Source: an uncultured Chitinophagaceae bacterium
GTDB taxonomy: Bacteria > Bacteroidota > Bacteroidia > Chitinophagales > Chitinophagaceae
Length of the DNA stretch: 64,000 nt
Reading direction: 5' to 3'
Assembly (NCBI GenBank): GCA_937862815.1
Contig: CALMED010000027.1
Span: 62,001-126,000 of the forward strand
Under the pieces are notes generated by a model, which was not told the DNA's origin, did no database searches, and was given only the letters and a program-made list of their open reading frames with translations. How positions within the stretch are numbered: the first letter of the stretch is position 1; every line of letters begins with the position of its first letter. Position numbers and translations under genes: made by a program. Shown here piece by piece: positions 18,777 to 26,816 of the stretch.

Positions 18777-19267
18777 AAGAGATAAGCACCGCTGATGCGG
18801 TCATCTTCAATTTCAACAATGATGTGCTCTTCGAGGGTGGTGGCCACCGGCAACCCTACGTAGTCGGCCTGGATGGGAAAGGCCTTGTGGGTGCGCTCCA
18901 CGAGGACAAGTGTCTGAATTTTTCTGGGATGAAAATCAAGGAAGGGCTTCAGTGCATACAACATGGTCTTGCCACTGCTGGCCACATCATCTATCAGTAC
19001 CACGGTACGATCATTAAAATCCATTTCAGTACTGAGTACAACTTCCCCGGGATGTTTCTTATCCAGCGACACTTCCACCAACTGCACCTGTTGCCCGCTG
19101 ATTATCCGCAGTTCAGCGGCCAGCAGACGGGCCACCACGAAGCCGTTCTCCCGGATACCGGCAAAGACCAGTTCGTGTTCGTCGTAATTCCGTTCGGCAA
19201 TCTCAAAGGCGAGCCGCCGCAGTTTCAATGCAGCTGTATCTTGGTCGAGGATGTATTGTTTATTCAT
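18773..19267 (-). CDS. PyrR-like phosphoribosyltransferase
   Basis: 164 aa from the ATG at 19267 (MNKQYILDQDTAALKLRRLA). The PRPP-binding loop is VVLIDDVASSGKTMLYAL, and the fold resembles PyrR (bifunctional uracil phosphoribosyltransferase/pyr regulator). RNA-binding PyrR activity cannot be inferred, and no pyr genes are adjacent. It has its own -7 box (TATTTTTG on the minus strand, 19289-19296). A 12-bp palindrome CAAGTGCACTTG (19309-19320) lies just upstream. Confidence 0.82.
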   Translation of the reverse strand: MNKQYILDQDTAALKLRRLAFEIAERNYDEHELVFAGIRENGFVVARLLAAELRIISGQQVQLVEVSLDKKHPGEVVLSTEMDFNDRTVVLIDDVASSGKTMLYALKPFLDFHPRKIQTLVLVERTHKAFPIQADYVGLPVATTLEEHIIVEIEDDRISGAYLF

Positions 19268-19358
19268 AAGAGGTTCGCGATAAAGGTGCAAAAATACTGC
19301 CAACCGTCCAAGTGCACTTGACCGGCAAGCCCTAACTTAGCAGATAAATCTTGTTCAG

Positions 19359-20699
19359 ATGCAGGTACTGCAGCAAATCGCGTTTGTAGTTTGTTTTGGA
19401 GCGGCGGTATGGTTCTTCGCCCGCAAAGCCGGTGAGATCCGGCGCAACATCCTCCTGGGGGTGGAAGAAGACCTCTCCGACCAGCCCGCCCGCCGGTGGA
19501 AGAACATGCTGTTACTGGCCTTTGGGCAAAAGAAAATGTTCACCAACCCGCTGGTGGCCGTACTGCATTTCCTGATCTACGCCGGCTTCATCATCATCAA
19601 CCTCGAAGTCCTCGAAATTGTACTCGACGGTGTGCTGGGCACCCACCGGCTCTTCCTGCCCTGGCTGGGCGCTCTCTACCCTTTTCTCATCAACTCGTTC
19701 GAAATCCTCGCTTTCCTGGTGCTGGCCGCCTGTGTGGTTTTTTTTTCCCGCCGCAACTTTATCCGGATCCGCCGATTCATGAGCGGCGACCTCAACGGCT
19801 GGCCCCGCAGCGATGCCAACAACATCCTGATTACGGAAGTGGTGCTGATGAGTCTGTTCCTGCTGATGAATGCGGCCGACCGGGCCCTGCAGCTGAACGG
19901 GGCCCCGCATTACGCCGATACCGGCGACTTTGTGCTGTCAGGGCTCATCGCACCGGCCCTCACCGGCCTGTCTGTGCCCACCCTTGTCTTTATTGAACGG
20001 GCCGCCTGGTGGTTACACATCCTGGGTATCCTCGCCTTTCTTAACTACCTCCCCTGGAGCAAGCACCTGCACATCCTGCTGGCCTTCCCCAATGCCTGGT
20101 ACACCCGGCTCAGCAATACGGGCGCCATGACCAATATGGAGAGCGTACAGAAAGAAGTGATGTACATGATGCAGCCCGAACTGGCACCACCTTCGGGGTC
20201 AGACGCTGCTGCACCCGTTCGCTTTGGCGCCAAAGACGTAATGGACCTGAGCTGGAAAAGCCTGCTGGATGCATACAGCTGTACCGAATGCGGCCGTTGC
20301 TCGGCAGCCTGCCCGGCCAACAGCACCGGTAAAAAGCTGAGTCCGCGGAAGATCATGATGGATACCCGCGACCGGCTCGAAGAAGTGGGGCGCAACATCA
20401 ACCGCAACCGGGAGTTTGTTCCCGATGGTAAAACCCTGCTCAACGATTACATTACAGTGGAAGAACTCCGCGCCTGCACCACCTGCAACGCCTGCGTGGA
20501 AGCCTGCCCGGTGAGCATCAACCCCCTCAGCATCATCCTGGAACTGCGCCGCTCGCTGATAATGGAAGACAGCAACGCGCCGGCGGAATGGAACGCCCTT
20601 TTCAGCAACGTGGAAAACAACTTCGCCCCCTGGAAATTCAGTCCAGACGACCGCGACCAATGGGTAAAAGAACTGCAAACGGCAGAGCAGAACGGTTAA
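19359..20699 (+). CDS. Membrane Fe-S oxidoreductase subunit (HdrE/HdrC-like fusion)
   Basis: 446 aa. The first ~260 residues hold about six hydrophobic helices with histidines that could ligate heme (ALHFLIY, WWLHILGILAF, KHLHILL), like a NarI/HdrE cytochrome b module. The C-terminal part has two [4Fe-4S] motifs, CTECGRCSAACP and CTTCNACVEACP. Such proteins pair with a CCG-domain protein to pass electrons between the quinone pool and a soluble partner (Hdr-, GlpC- or ETF:menaquinone oxidoreductase-like). The expected partner is encoded at 22563, beyond two antisense genes. Its natural electron donor cannot be told from sequence. Confidence 0.8.
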   Translation: MQVLQQIAFVVCFGAAVWFFARKAGEIRRNILLGVEEDLSDQPARRWKNMLLLAFGQKKMFTNPLVAVLHFLIYAGFIIINLEVLEIVLDGVLGTHRLFLPWLGALYPFLINSFEILAFLVLAACVVFFSRRNFIRIRRFMSGDLNGWPRSDANNILITEVVLMSLFLLMNAADRALQLNGAPHYADTGDFVLSGLIAPALTGLSVPTLVFIERAAWWLHILGILAFLNYLPWSKHLHILLAFPNAWYTRLSNTGAMTNMESVQKEVMYMMQPELAPPSGSDAAAPVRFGAKDVMDLSWKSLLDAYSCTECGRCSAACPANSTGKKLSPRKIMMDTRDRLEEVGRNINRNREFVPDGKTLLNDYITVEELRACTTCNACVEACPVSINPLSIILELRRSLIMEDSNAPAEWNALFSNVENNFAPWKFSPDDRDQWVKELQTAEQNG

Positions 20700-21394
20700 T
20701 CAAGCGGTAATTTATCTTCCAGACCGGCTGTCACCTCATCGGGGTGTACCATCTTGTGCACCGCATCCTTGCGGGTATAAATGCGGATGAGCTGGATGAT
20801 GGCCGTGATGAGAAACACCGACCCGATGATATAATTCATTAGGGTACTGCTGGCATTGAGGCGGTCAACAATCAGCCGGCCTCCGAAAATAAACACACTG
20901 TTACCGGCCAGCGTTCCCAGTCCGATGCCAACGATATAAATATTGTAGTTCCAGAAGCCGGGCCGCAGGATATGCTTGGTGAACAACACCGTACTCCAGC
21001 CAAACCAGAAAGGTATCTGCACCGGGTTGATGGCGCTCATCATAAAACCGAGAAGCCCCCGGTGCATGGTATTGGAGAGAATCACGTTCTTTTCGCCATC
21101 GGGATGGATAGCTGCCCAGAAACTGGAAACCGCCAGCGCCATCACAATCACTACTGTGAGCCATTCCAGGGCTTTGAGCAGTTTCTCCTGCCGTCGCACC
21201 CAGTCCATGGCCACCAGCGATATTCGTACGTAAATAATTTCGGCCGCGAGGGCGCCGCAGGCAAACCAGATAGCGGGTGAAATGCCATCGGTGATGCTGA
21301 TCTGCATGGCGGCTACGTTGAGCGTACCCAGCGGCAGGGTGCCCAGGAAACTGATGAAGCAGCCCCACAGCAGCATTTTAAGACGGGGTGGCAT
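20696..21394 (-). CDS. LysE-family membrane transporter
   Basis: 232 aa with about six predicted membrane helices. It begins MPPRLKMLLWGCFISFLGTL followed by PLGTLNVAAMQISITDG, the pattern of LysE/RhtB exporters. Likely exports an amino acid or related small molecule; substrate unknown. Its stop shares TTAA with the convergent Fe-S gene. A -7 box TATATTTG (21399-21406) ends four bases before the ATG, suggesting a leaderless mRNA. Confidence 0.75.
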   Translation of the reverse strand: MPPRLKMLLWGCFISFLGTLPLGTLNVAAMQISITDGISPAIWFACGALAAEIIYVRISLVAMDWVRRQEKLLKALEWLTVVIVMALAVSSFWAAIHPDGEKNVILSNTMHRGLLGFMMSAINPVQIPFWFGWSTVLFTKHILRPGFWNYNIYIVGIGLGTLAGNSVFIFGGRLIVDRLNASSTLMNYIIGSVFLITAIIQLIRIYTRKDAVHKMVHPDEVTAGLEDKLPLD

Positions 21395-21398
21395 GGCA

Positions 21399-21429
21399 CA
21401 AATATAACAGGTTAGGGTGTGTGCAATGA
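21399..21429 (-). promoter_or_regulatory. Promoter of LysE-like gene (implies leaderless mRNA)
   Basis: On the minus strand TTG, a 17-bp spacer and TATATTTG. The -7 box ends 4 nt before the ATG at 21394, so transcription would start at or beside the start codon. Confidence 0.55.
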
Positions 21430-22470
21430 TTAATCATATTGCTGCAGCAATTTAAAATGACGCTGCGAGGCTTTCAGAAAACGGTACCCCTTCAGGAAAC
21501 TCCAGTAAGGAAAGCCGTTCCGGTTGTTGTAGGCACTGATGGTATACAGGGCCCGCCAGTGCCGTAGAATTTCGCGGTAGGCATCGAGGAGTTTCATGTT
21601 ACAGTCGTAAATGTGATTCGGTTCCGCCCCACTGCCGTTGTATTCGAGGATGTAAAAATTCCGTCCGGCCTTCAGATCTTCAATGCTGGTTGTTTTGATG
21701 TCGTACCGGCCGTAGTAAAAATGCCGGGCATGTGCACTCAGCTCATCGAATACCCGGTGCAGAGCCTCGTCAATTTCATGCCTGAGGTTGGTGAAATGGG
21801 CGCCCCGGTTGTGATTACCGGCGTACGACAGGTAGAAGACGTGCCCCTTTTCCGGAACACGGTCGAACCGGTGTCCGTGCCGGTGTTTCATTTCTTCAAA
21901 CCGGTGTTTGGCGCGGGGGTGCCGCAGGATCAGGGTTTCGAGGTTGCTCACCCCGTCGCCCACCACGTGCAGCAACTCCTTGTAAATAAATCCGCTCACC
22001 GTCCCCTTTCCGGAAGCGGGGTGCCGGTAATAGAAGACGCTCACTTCCACGGGAAGGTTAATGAGTTCCTGTACGATGTACTCAACGGGTATCCGCCGGT
22101 GATATTTTTCCAGTTGCTCTTCTGTATCAATTTTCCGGAACAGGATCCCCTTCATGCCCACATCCGGCTTAACAATAAACGGATAACTAAATCCTGCTTC
22201 ATCCACTTTACGGAGCAAGGTTTCCATCGGCAGGTCGTGCATCACAAACATGGTCCTGGGAACCAGGTGCGCCGGCAACTGTTCGTACATTTCTTTTTTA
22301 CCTTCCCCCTCAAAGCCGCCAAAATCAATGGTGGGATTGGACGGGGTAAAAAACCAAACAGAACGGCTCCGGATCATGTACCAGGCCCACACAAAACTAA
22401 GCGGAAAATATATGACCCAGAAAGGCCACAACTCCCAGTTGGTCCAACGCTCGGGAAGGATTTTACGCAT
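21430..22470 (-). CDS. ATP-grasp domain protein
   Basis: 346 aa from the ATG at 22470 (MRKILPERWTNWELWPFWVI). The frame extends to a GTG at 22515, but a perfect promoter (TTTG, 21 bp, TATCTTTG at 22476-22483) lies inside that stretch, so 22470 is preferred. A hydrophobic segment occupies residues ~12-35. ATP-grasp features are FIVKPDVGMKGILFRKI (nucleotide-binding lysine), VEYIVQELI and the late FYILEYNGSGAEPNHIYD with metal-ligand Glu/Asn. Related proteins are annotated as carboxylate-amine ligase-like or D-Ala-D-Ala ligase-like. The acceptor substrate is unknown. Confidence 0.72.
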   Translation of the reverse strand: MRKILPERWTNWELWPFWVIYFPLSFVWAWYMIRSRSVWFFTPSNPTIDFGGFEGEGKKEMYEQLPAHLVPRTMFVMHDLPMETLLRKVDEAGFSYPFIVKPDVGMKGILFRKIDTEEQLEKYHRRIPVEYIVQELINLPVEVSVFYYRHPASGKGTVSGFIYKELLHVVGDGVSNLETLILRHPRAKHRFEEMKHRHGHRFDRVPEKGHVFYLSYAGNHNRGAHFTNLRHEIDEALHRVFDELSAHARHFYYGRYDIKTTSIEDLKAGRNFYILEYNGSGAEPNHIYDCNMKLLDAYREILRHWRALYTISAYNNRNGFPYWSFLKGYRFLKASQRHFKLLQQYD

Positions 22471-22475
22471 AACGC

Positions 22476-22508
22476 CAAAGATAACAGGATGCACAACATG
22501 CGCACAAA
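22476..22508 (-). promoter_or_regulatory. Promoter of ATP-grasp gene (implies leaderless mRNA)
   Basis: Minus-strand TTTTG, a 21-bp spacer and TATCTTTG at 22476-22483, ending 5 nt before ATG 22470. It supports the shorter start and a transcript with almost no leader. Confidence 0.55.
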
Positions 22509-22537
22509 AGTTCACGGGCCAATTAGGGCATTTGCGT

Positions 22538-22545
22538 TAGTTTTG
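22538..22545 (+). promoter_or_regulatory. -7 element for CCG-domain Fe-S gene
   Basis: TAGTTTTG fits TAnnTTTG, 17 nt before the ATG at 22563. It shows that the second Fe-S subunit gene has its own promoter. Confidence 0.45.
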
Positions 22546-22562
22546 AGAAAAAAACCGCAGGC

Positions 22563-23339
22563 ATGCAGATACCAACGATGGCCGACATGATGGCACGGAA
22601 CGAACAACCGGAACTCCTGTTTTGGGTGGGATGTGCCGGAAGTTTTGATCAGCGGGCACAGAAAGTGACCCGGGCCTTTGCCACCATCCTCAGCAAGGTG
22701 GGCATCCGGTTTGCGATCCTGGGAAAGGAAGAAATGTGCACAGGCGACCCTGCCCGTCGTGCCGGCAACGAGTTCCTGTTTCAGATGATGGCGTACAACA
22801 ACATCCAGCTGCTGAACGGCTATGGCATCCGGAAAATCGTTACCACCTGCCCGCATTGCTTTAACACCCTGAAGAATGAATACCCGGCTTTGGGCGGCAA
22901 CTATGAAGTGATCCATCACACCACCCTGCTGCAGCAATTGATTGACGATGGCCGCATCCGGCTGAAGGAAGGCGGCAGCTTTAAAGGGAAACGCATTACC
23001 TACCACGACAGTTGTTACCTCGGCCGCACCAACGGTATCTTCGAAGCGCCCCGGCGTGTACTGGAAGCGCTGGATGCCGAACTGGTGGAAATGAAACGCT
23101 GCCGCAGCAACGGACTCTGCTGCGGTGCCGGGGGCGCCCAGATGTTTAAGGAAGAAGAAAAAGGCGAAACCCGTGTCAACTGGGAACGTACGAACGAAGC
23201 AGTGGCCACCGGTGCCTCCGTCGTAGCGGCGGCCTGTCCTTTTTGCCATACCATGCTCACCGATGGCGTAAAAGTCGCCGGCAAAGAAGAGCAGGTTGAG
23301 GTATTGGATGTAGCCGAACTGGTGGCTGCAAGTATCTGA
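22563..23339 (+). CDS. CCG-domain (Fe-S)-binding oxidoreductase subunit (HdrB/GlpC-like)
   Basis: 258 aa with two Cys-rich CCG-type domains. The first has FWVGCAG at about residue 22 and TTCPHCFNTLKNEY at about 95. The second has HDSCYLGRTNG and SNGLCCGAGGAQMF, then AACPFCHTML. Such domains bind noncubane Fe-S clusters in HdrB/HdrD, GlpC, LutA and GlcF proteins. It is the likely soluble or peripheral partner of the membrane subunit at 19359-20699, from which it is separated by two antisense genes. Electron donor unknown; ETF-linked fatty acid oxidation or lactate/glycolate oxidation are candidates. Confidence 0.82.
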   Translation: MQIPTMADMMARNEQPELLFWVGCAGSFDQRAQKVTRAFATILSKVGIRFAILGKEEMCTGDPARRAGNEFLFQMMAYNNIQLLNGYGIRKIVTTCPHCFNTLKNEYPALGGNYEVIHHTTLLQQLIDDGRIRLKEGGSFKGKRITYHDSCYLGRTNGIFEAPRRVLEALDAELVEMKRCRSNGLCCGAGGAQMFKEEEKGETRVNWERTNEAVATGASVVAAACPFCHTMLTDGVKVAGKEEQVEVLDVAELVAASI

Positions 23340-23433
23340 AAAGATATGATTGGCAACAGGGTTACGTTGAGTACCCGGAACGGGCAACCATTTTTTTTAG
23401 CCCCCTCTTTTTGCAAACCCGAACCATGCACGG

Positions 23434-23919
23434 ATGAAGTTTCTACACCAATTTAACTGGAAAAATTTTCTGCAGCGCACGGTGCTGTTCCTGGCCATTT
23501 TCATCATCATCCGCCTGCTGGTTGACTGGATGGAAGAGCAGGATGCGTCGCTGCTGCGGATTCTGCGGCTGAGCCTGGTGCGTTACCTCTCCTTTGCGAT
23601 GGTGTTTGGATTGCTGGACAGCGACACCTGGAAGAAGCCCGGCAGCACACCGGAATCGGAAGCTCCCACGGTGTTTAAAAGCACGGCCGCGGCGTTTTTT
23701 CATTATACCGGAGTGGCGATTATTATTGCCCTGTTGTGCGGGCTCATCCTGCTCGTATTTTTCCTGGTGCAATGGGGCATGAATTACGCAGCGGGTAAAA
23801 CCCATGTAGCCGTGTTTCCCAACTGGCAGATCTATCTGCTGGTCATTGCCATCATCGGCGCCTGCTTTGCCCTGTATGATGCCTTCCGCAACTACCGCCG
23901 GCTACAGAAAAGACGTTAA
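23434..23919 (+). CDS. Hypothetical membrane protein
   Basis: 161 aa, not recognised. Predicted helices are near residues 12-30, 45-60, 88-112 (CGLILLVFFLVQW region) and 128-147. It ends with a basic tail (NYRRLQKRR). It follows the CCG-domain gene by 94 nt and may be cotranscribed. Its last 18 nt overlap the convergent gene. Confidence 0.6.
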   Translation: MKFLHQFNWKNFLQRTVLFLAIFIIIRLLVDWMEEQDASLLRILRLSLVRYLSFAMVFGLLDSDTWKKPGSTPESEAPTVFKSTAAAFFHYTGVAIIIALLCGLILLVFFLVQWGMNYAAGKTHVAVFPNWQIYLLVIAIIGACFALYDAFRNYRRLQKRR

Positions 23920-24699
23920 CTGCTCCACCCATTGCCGGGCTTCCGCCTCCCGCCCGGCAGGAACTGGTACCCGCAACTCCTCGAAGGTAGTCCCCCTGCG
24001 GGTAGGCCACATATAGGTAATCTCCAGCACAGCCGGCCGTTCCTCCTCCAGCAGGCGAAACCGGGAGGGCCGTTTCACCGCATCATAAAAAACGTTGGGC
24101 CGTCCGTTGATATACACGGTTGAAGGAGTGAGTAAGAGTTGAACCGGAACGCTCATTCGCCGCAATGGCCGCAGGTGCAACAGGTACTTGCCCGCAGCCC
24201 ATATTCCCGCTAAAAGCGATGATACCAGTAATCCCATTTGCCAGGAACCATCCCGGTACTGCCTTAGAAGAAGGGTGCCCAACACAACGATCAGGATGCA
24301 TTCCATCCAGAGAGTGCTGATACGACGACGCTGCTCCGTGCTGCAGAAAGCCGTCCATTCAGTTGACGGAATTTCCCATTTTGCCAGCAGTTGGTGCTCG
24401 TTAAAGTCGGTAACGGGAGCTTTCTGCGCTGGAAAATTCTTCTCCCCCTCCGCAGCTTTCTGCAAAATCTGTGCATGCGTCTGCGCGGACTCTTTTATGT
24501 CGCGGCGGGCATGGCCGATCCCTTGCACAGCCGAACGAAGAATGAGAAAGGTGCCGGCACCCAACAACAAGCCGCCATAAAAAACCGGCGATGGATACGA
24601 CAACAGCATGCCAAGCACAACGGGCAGCAGGACCAGCCCCACGATTAGTAAAAGAACAGCTGTAATGAGGGTGCCGGTGTGACTGTGCCGTTGATCCAT
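23902..24699 (-). CDS. Hypothetical membrane protein
   Basis: 265 aa, family not recognised. Two hydrophobic helices in the first ~55 residues (LITAVLLLIVGLVLLPVVLG and YGGLLLGAGTFLILR) are followed by a charged linker. A second pair of helices lies at about 130-170 and a soluble C-terminal part follows. It diverges from the 24723 gene with only 23 nt between starts. Confidence 0.55.
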   Translation of the reverse strand: MDQRHSHTGTLITAVLLLIVGLVLLPVVLGMLLSYPSPVFYGGLLLGAGTFLILRSAVQGIGHARRDIKESAQTHAQILQKAAEGEKNFPAQKAPVTDFNEHQLLAKWEIPSTEWTAFCSTEQRRRISTLWMECILIVVLGTLLLRQYRDGSWQMGLLVSSLLAGIWAAGKYLLHLRPLRRMSVPVQLLLTPSTVYINGRPNVFYDAVKRPSRFRLLEEERPAVLEITYMWPTRRGTTFEELRVPVPAGREAEARQWVEQLTSFL

Positions 24700-24718
24700 G
24701 TGAACTTATTTACCTTTG
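24691..24718 (+). promoter_or_regulatory. Promoter of the 24723 gene (implies leaderless mRNA)
   Basis: TTG (24691-24693), a 17-bp spacer and TACCTTTG (24711-24718). The ATG begins 4 nt later, so the transcript would start at about the start codon. It overlaps the 5' end of the divergent gene. Confidence 0.55.
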
Positions 24719-24722
24719 CCGC

Positions 24723-25256
24723 ATGAATTTACAGTATAAACAACTGCTGCCAACCGATTTTGATGCCAACAGCAGGGTTTGGATTTACCAGAGCAACCGC
24801 CTTTTCAGCTGGGGAGAAGCCCTGCAGGTGGAAGAAATCCTGAACAGCTTTGTGGAAGGATGGAAGAGCCATGGTACGCCGGTGAAGGGATTTGCCACCC
24901 TGTTTTTCGGGCAATTTGTGGTGCTGATGGCCGATGAACGTGCTACCGGTGTAAGCGGATGCAGCACCGACAGCAGCGTACGCATGATCAAAATACTGGA
25001 AGAAACATTTGGCGTTACCCTGTTTGACCGCCGCTTGCTGGCCTTTGTGGTGAAGGATAAGATTCAGCTCCTGCCACTGGAGCAACTCCCTTTTGCATTG
25101 GAAAACCGCTTTATCGATGCCGATACCCTTTATTTTAATAACCTGGTAGCCACCCGGGCCGAACTGGATAACCAATGGATCATACCGATCCGGGAAAGCT
25201 GGTTGCACCAACGCCTGCAGCTCCCCTCCTCGCCGGAGCAACCGGTGAATGGTTAA
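24723..25256 (+). CDS. Conserved Bacteroidota protein of unknown function ('ABC transporter ATPase' by historical name)
   Basis: 177 aa. It contains WIYQSNRLFSWGEALQVEEI and a GCSTDSSVRMIKILEETFGV motif, which I recall from a Bacteroidota-specific family often labelled ABC transporter ATPase. No Walker A or B motif or ABC signature is visible, so that label is not supported. No signal peptide; probably cytoplasmic. The conserved Cys in SGCSTDSS could be functional. Its stop overlaps the stop of a short minus-strand ORF (25253-25420). Confidence 0.7.
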   Translation: MNLQYKQLLPTDFDANSRVWIYQSNRLFSWGEALQVEEILNSFVEGWKSHGTPVKGFATLFFGQFVVLMADERATGVSGCSTDSSVRMIKILEETFGVTLFDRRLLAFVVKDKIQLLPLEQLPFALENRFIDADTLYFNNLVATRAELDNQWIIPIRESWLHQRLQLPSSPEQPVNG

Positions 25257-25420
25257 CCCGCCAGGTTGTTGTTCATCAATTTAAGGCTATGGCCTTCATA
25301 CACAGGCCACCCGTCTTCCAGCCGCACCTCATCCTTTAATCCGGCGCAGGAACCGTTCTTCTACTTAAATCCACCATTCCGGAGATTGCCTGTAACAACA
25401 ATGCCCTTTCCACGTCTCAT
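25253..25420 (-). pseudogene. Short ORF interrupted by one in-frame amber codon
   Basis: From the ATG at 25420 the frame reads 19 residues (MRRGKGIVVTGNLRNGGFK), then TAG at 25361-25363, then 35 further residues to TAA. These include LKDEVRLEDGWPVYEGHSLK. Codon use after the amber looks like that of real genes here, and the terminal stop overlaps the neighbour's stop as in other convergent pairs of this window. The family is not recognised. It could be a decayed small gene or chance. Confidence 0.3.
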
Positions 25421-25500
25421 TTCTGTAGTTCTTTGATTTTAACCTGAAAAGCCGCACAGCCGCAGACTTATAAATTTTTCAAAACTTTTTGAAAATTATA

Positions 25501-25531
25501 TTGGAACATCTCCCGACAAGCGCTAATTTTG
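25501..25531 (+). promoter_or_regulatory. Strong consensus promoter in noncoding region
   Basis: TTG (25501-25503), a 20-bp spacer and TAATTTTG (25524-25531) match the consensus exactly. No protein-coding ORF follows until 25828. A second promoter lies at 25738-25769. Confidence 0.65.
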
Positions 25532-25537
25532 CGGCGA

Positions 25538-25640
25538 CAAAACCAACAGGTACCACCCCGAACCACTTGATTCGCTGAAACACCGCCAGTTTACCTCGAT
25601 CACTTCCCAGATAAACTGCCCGATGCCCGGTACCTGAACA
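25538..25640 (+). ncRNA. Candidate structured RNA
   Basis: Downstream of the 25501-25531 promoter lie two nested perfect inverted repeats. The outer pair is CAGGTACC (25547-25554) with GGTACCTG (25629-25636). The inner pair is CAGTTTA (25587-25593) with TAAACTG (25612-25618). Only tiny ORFs are present. A partial direct repeat (AAACTGCC.GATGCC) recurs at about 25613 and 25667. It could be a small RNA or part of a long 5' leader of the 25828 gene. Confidence 0.35.
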
Positions 25641-25827
25641 AGACAACCGATCCGAGCGCCAAAACAAACTGCCAGATGCCGGTCAAACAAGAAATTGACC
25701 ACTCATCAGGTAATAAAACCAAACAAGGTATTATGTATTGCAAAGTACCATCTATTCGTAGTATCTTTGTTTTACAAACGAACAAAATCCACCCGAAAGG
25801 GATTGTAAACATACTCAACCATCGAAC
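25641..25827. other. AT-rich noncoding stretch
   Basis: No convincing coding frame on either strand. It contains the second promoter upstream of the 25828 gene and nothing else recognised. Confidence 0.5.
25738..25769 (+). promoter_or_regulatory. Promoter of the 25828 gene
   Basis: TTG (25738-25740), a 21-bp spacer and TATCTTTG (25762-25769), about 50 nt upstream of the predicted 5' end of the coding region. Confidence 0.6.
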
Positions 25828-26637
25828 ATGACAACCAAAAATCAAGTGCCTTCCCGTTTCAACGGAACACTTAAAACAAAACACCTCCTGCAAAGCTTCC
25901 GTACATTTTTATCCCTGGCAGCCCTGGCACTGGTTTCATTCGTCACCATGGCCTTTGACACCGAAGACACCACCCGACGCATGCACCCGGTCAGCGACGC
26001 AGCTGACAGCTGCTGCACCTACACATTTGTAAGTGGCGGCTACCACATCACCATCCGCAACAGCAATTCACTCAACAGCAGTGTACTGATCAACAACATG
26101 GATGTGCAGACCTACGTCAACACGCTGAAAGCCTACACGTTCAAAAAAGTGAACAGCGGCTTTGCGGTGGAAGCCGACCAGACACTGGACGTGCGCTTCA
26201 TTGAAGCAGAAGCCCGCAACCGTCAAATGGCAGCTGCCTTCAGCCACGAAATGAATATGGCCGCATCAGCAGCCGATGAAAACCTGGAAGAAATGTTTAC
26301 CACACAGGTAGCCGCCCCCTTGTTTTCGCGCCAGGCCGCAGAAAATGCAGCTGACGCCGATGCCGGCATAGACCAGGCTTTCAACGAAGGCGTAGAGCGC
26401 ACTGCCCGGGCCGTGGCCTTTGGTAAACAACAGGAGTTTACAGCAGCCGATGCAGGTATGGACCACCAGGTACTTGTGACCGGTATGGCGCCTGTTACAC
26501 CCCGCATGCAACTTCTCCGGGAGGCCGATGCCCAGCTGGACGAACAATTCCGCAACCAACCGTTCCGTACCATCCGGCCGGTACTGGGCGCTGCAGCTGA
26601 TGCAGCCATGGACCAAAACATCCGGAAAGGTCAATAA
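25828..26637 (+). CDS. Exported protein with degenerate ADAxxD repeats, unknown function
   Basis: 269 aa, not recognised. A basic N-terminus and a hydrophobic stretch (residues ~24-42, FRTFLSLAALALVSFVTMAF) look like a long signal peptide. Residues ~60-110 hold a CC pair (SCCTYTF) and a beta-rich segment. From residue 115 to the C-terminus a short acidic motif recurs six times: EADQTLDVRF (115), AADENLEEMF (148), DADAGIDQAF (176), AADAGMDHQV (206), EADAQLDEQF (232), AADAAMDQNI (256). Spacing is 24-33 residues, separated by helix-prone linkers. It has tandem promoters upstream and a strong terminator after it, so it is a monocistronic and probably well-expressed gene. Confidence 0.65.
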   Translation: MTTKNQVPSRFNGTLKTKHLLQSFRTFLSLAALALVSFVTMAFDTEDTTRRMHPVSDAADSCCTYTFVSGGYHITIRNSNSLNSSVLINNMDVQTYVNTLKAYTFKKVNSGFAVEADQTLDVRFIEAEARNRQMAAAFSHEMNMAASAADENLEEMFTTQVAAPLFSRQAAENAADADAGIDQAFNEGVERTARAVAFGKQQEFTAADAGMDHQVLVTGMAPVTPRMQLLREADAQLDEQFRNQPFRTIRPVLGAAADAAMDQNIRKGQ

Positions 26638-26674
26638 TCAACCCATCATAAACACCCCCCGCACAACAAACGGG

Positions 26675-26704
26675 AAAACTGCCACCAGGAAAGGTGGCAG
26701 TTTT
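26675..26704 (+). terminator. Intrinsic terminator after the 25828 gene
   Basis: A perfect 12-bp stem AAAACTGCCACC / GGTGGCAGTTTT with a 6-nt loop, ending in TTTT. It lies 38 nt after the stop codon. Confidence 0.75.
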
Positions 26705-26816
26705 GATTTAGGGGGCGCCACTACATCTGCAGATCGTAAAAGAGGTGTTAAGCTTTATCGAATTACAGGAGTGGTGGTAAAGAACTCCGCGGAAGCATTT
26801 AATTTCACGTTAAACA

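Noticed and set aside
19309..19320. CAAGTGCACTTG palindrome as an operator
   Set aside because: Twelve bp alone is weak evidence; it lies upstream of the PyrR-like promoter but has no second site or known match.
24723..25256. Function as an ABC transporter ATPase
   Set aside because: The name used for this family is not supported: no Walker A, Walker B or signature motif is present.
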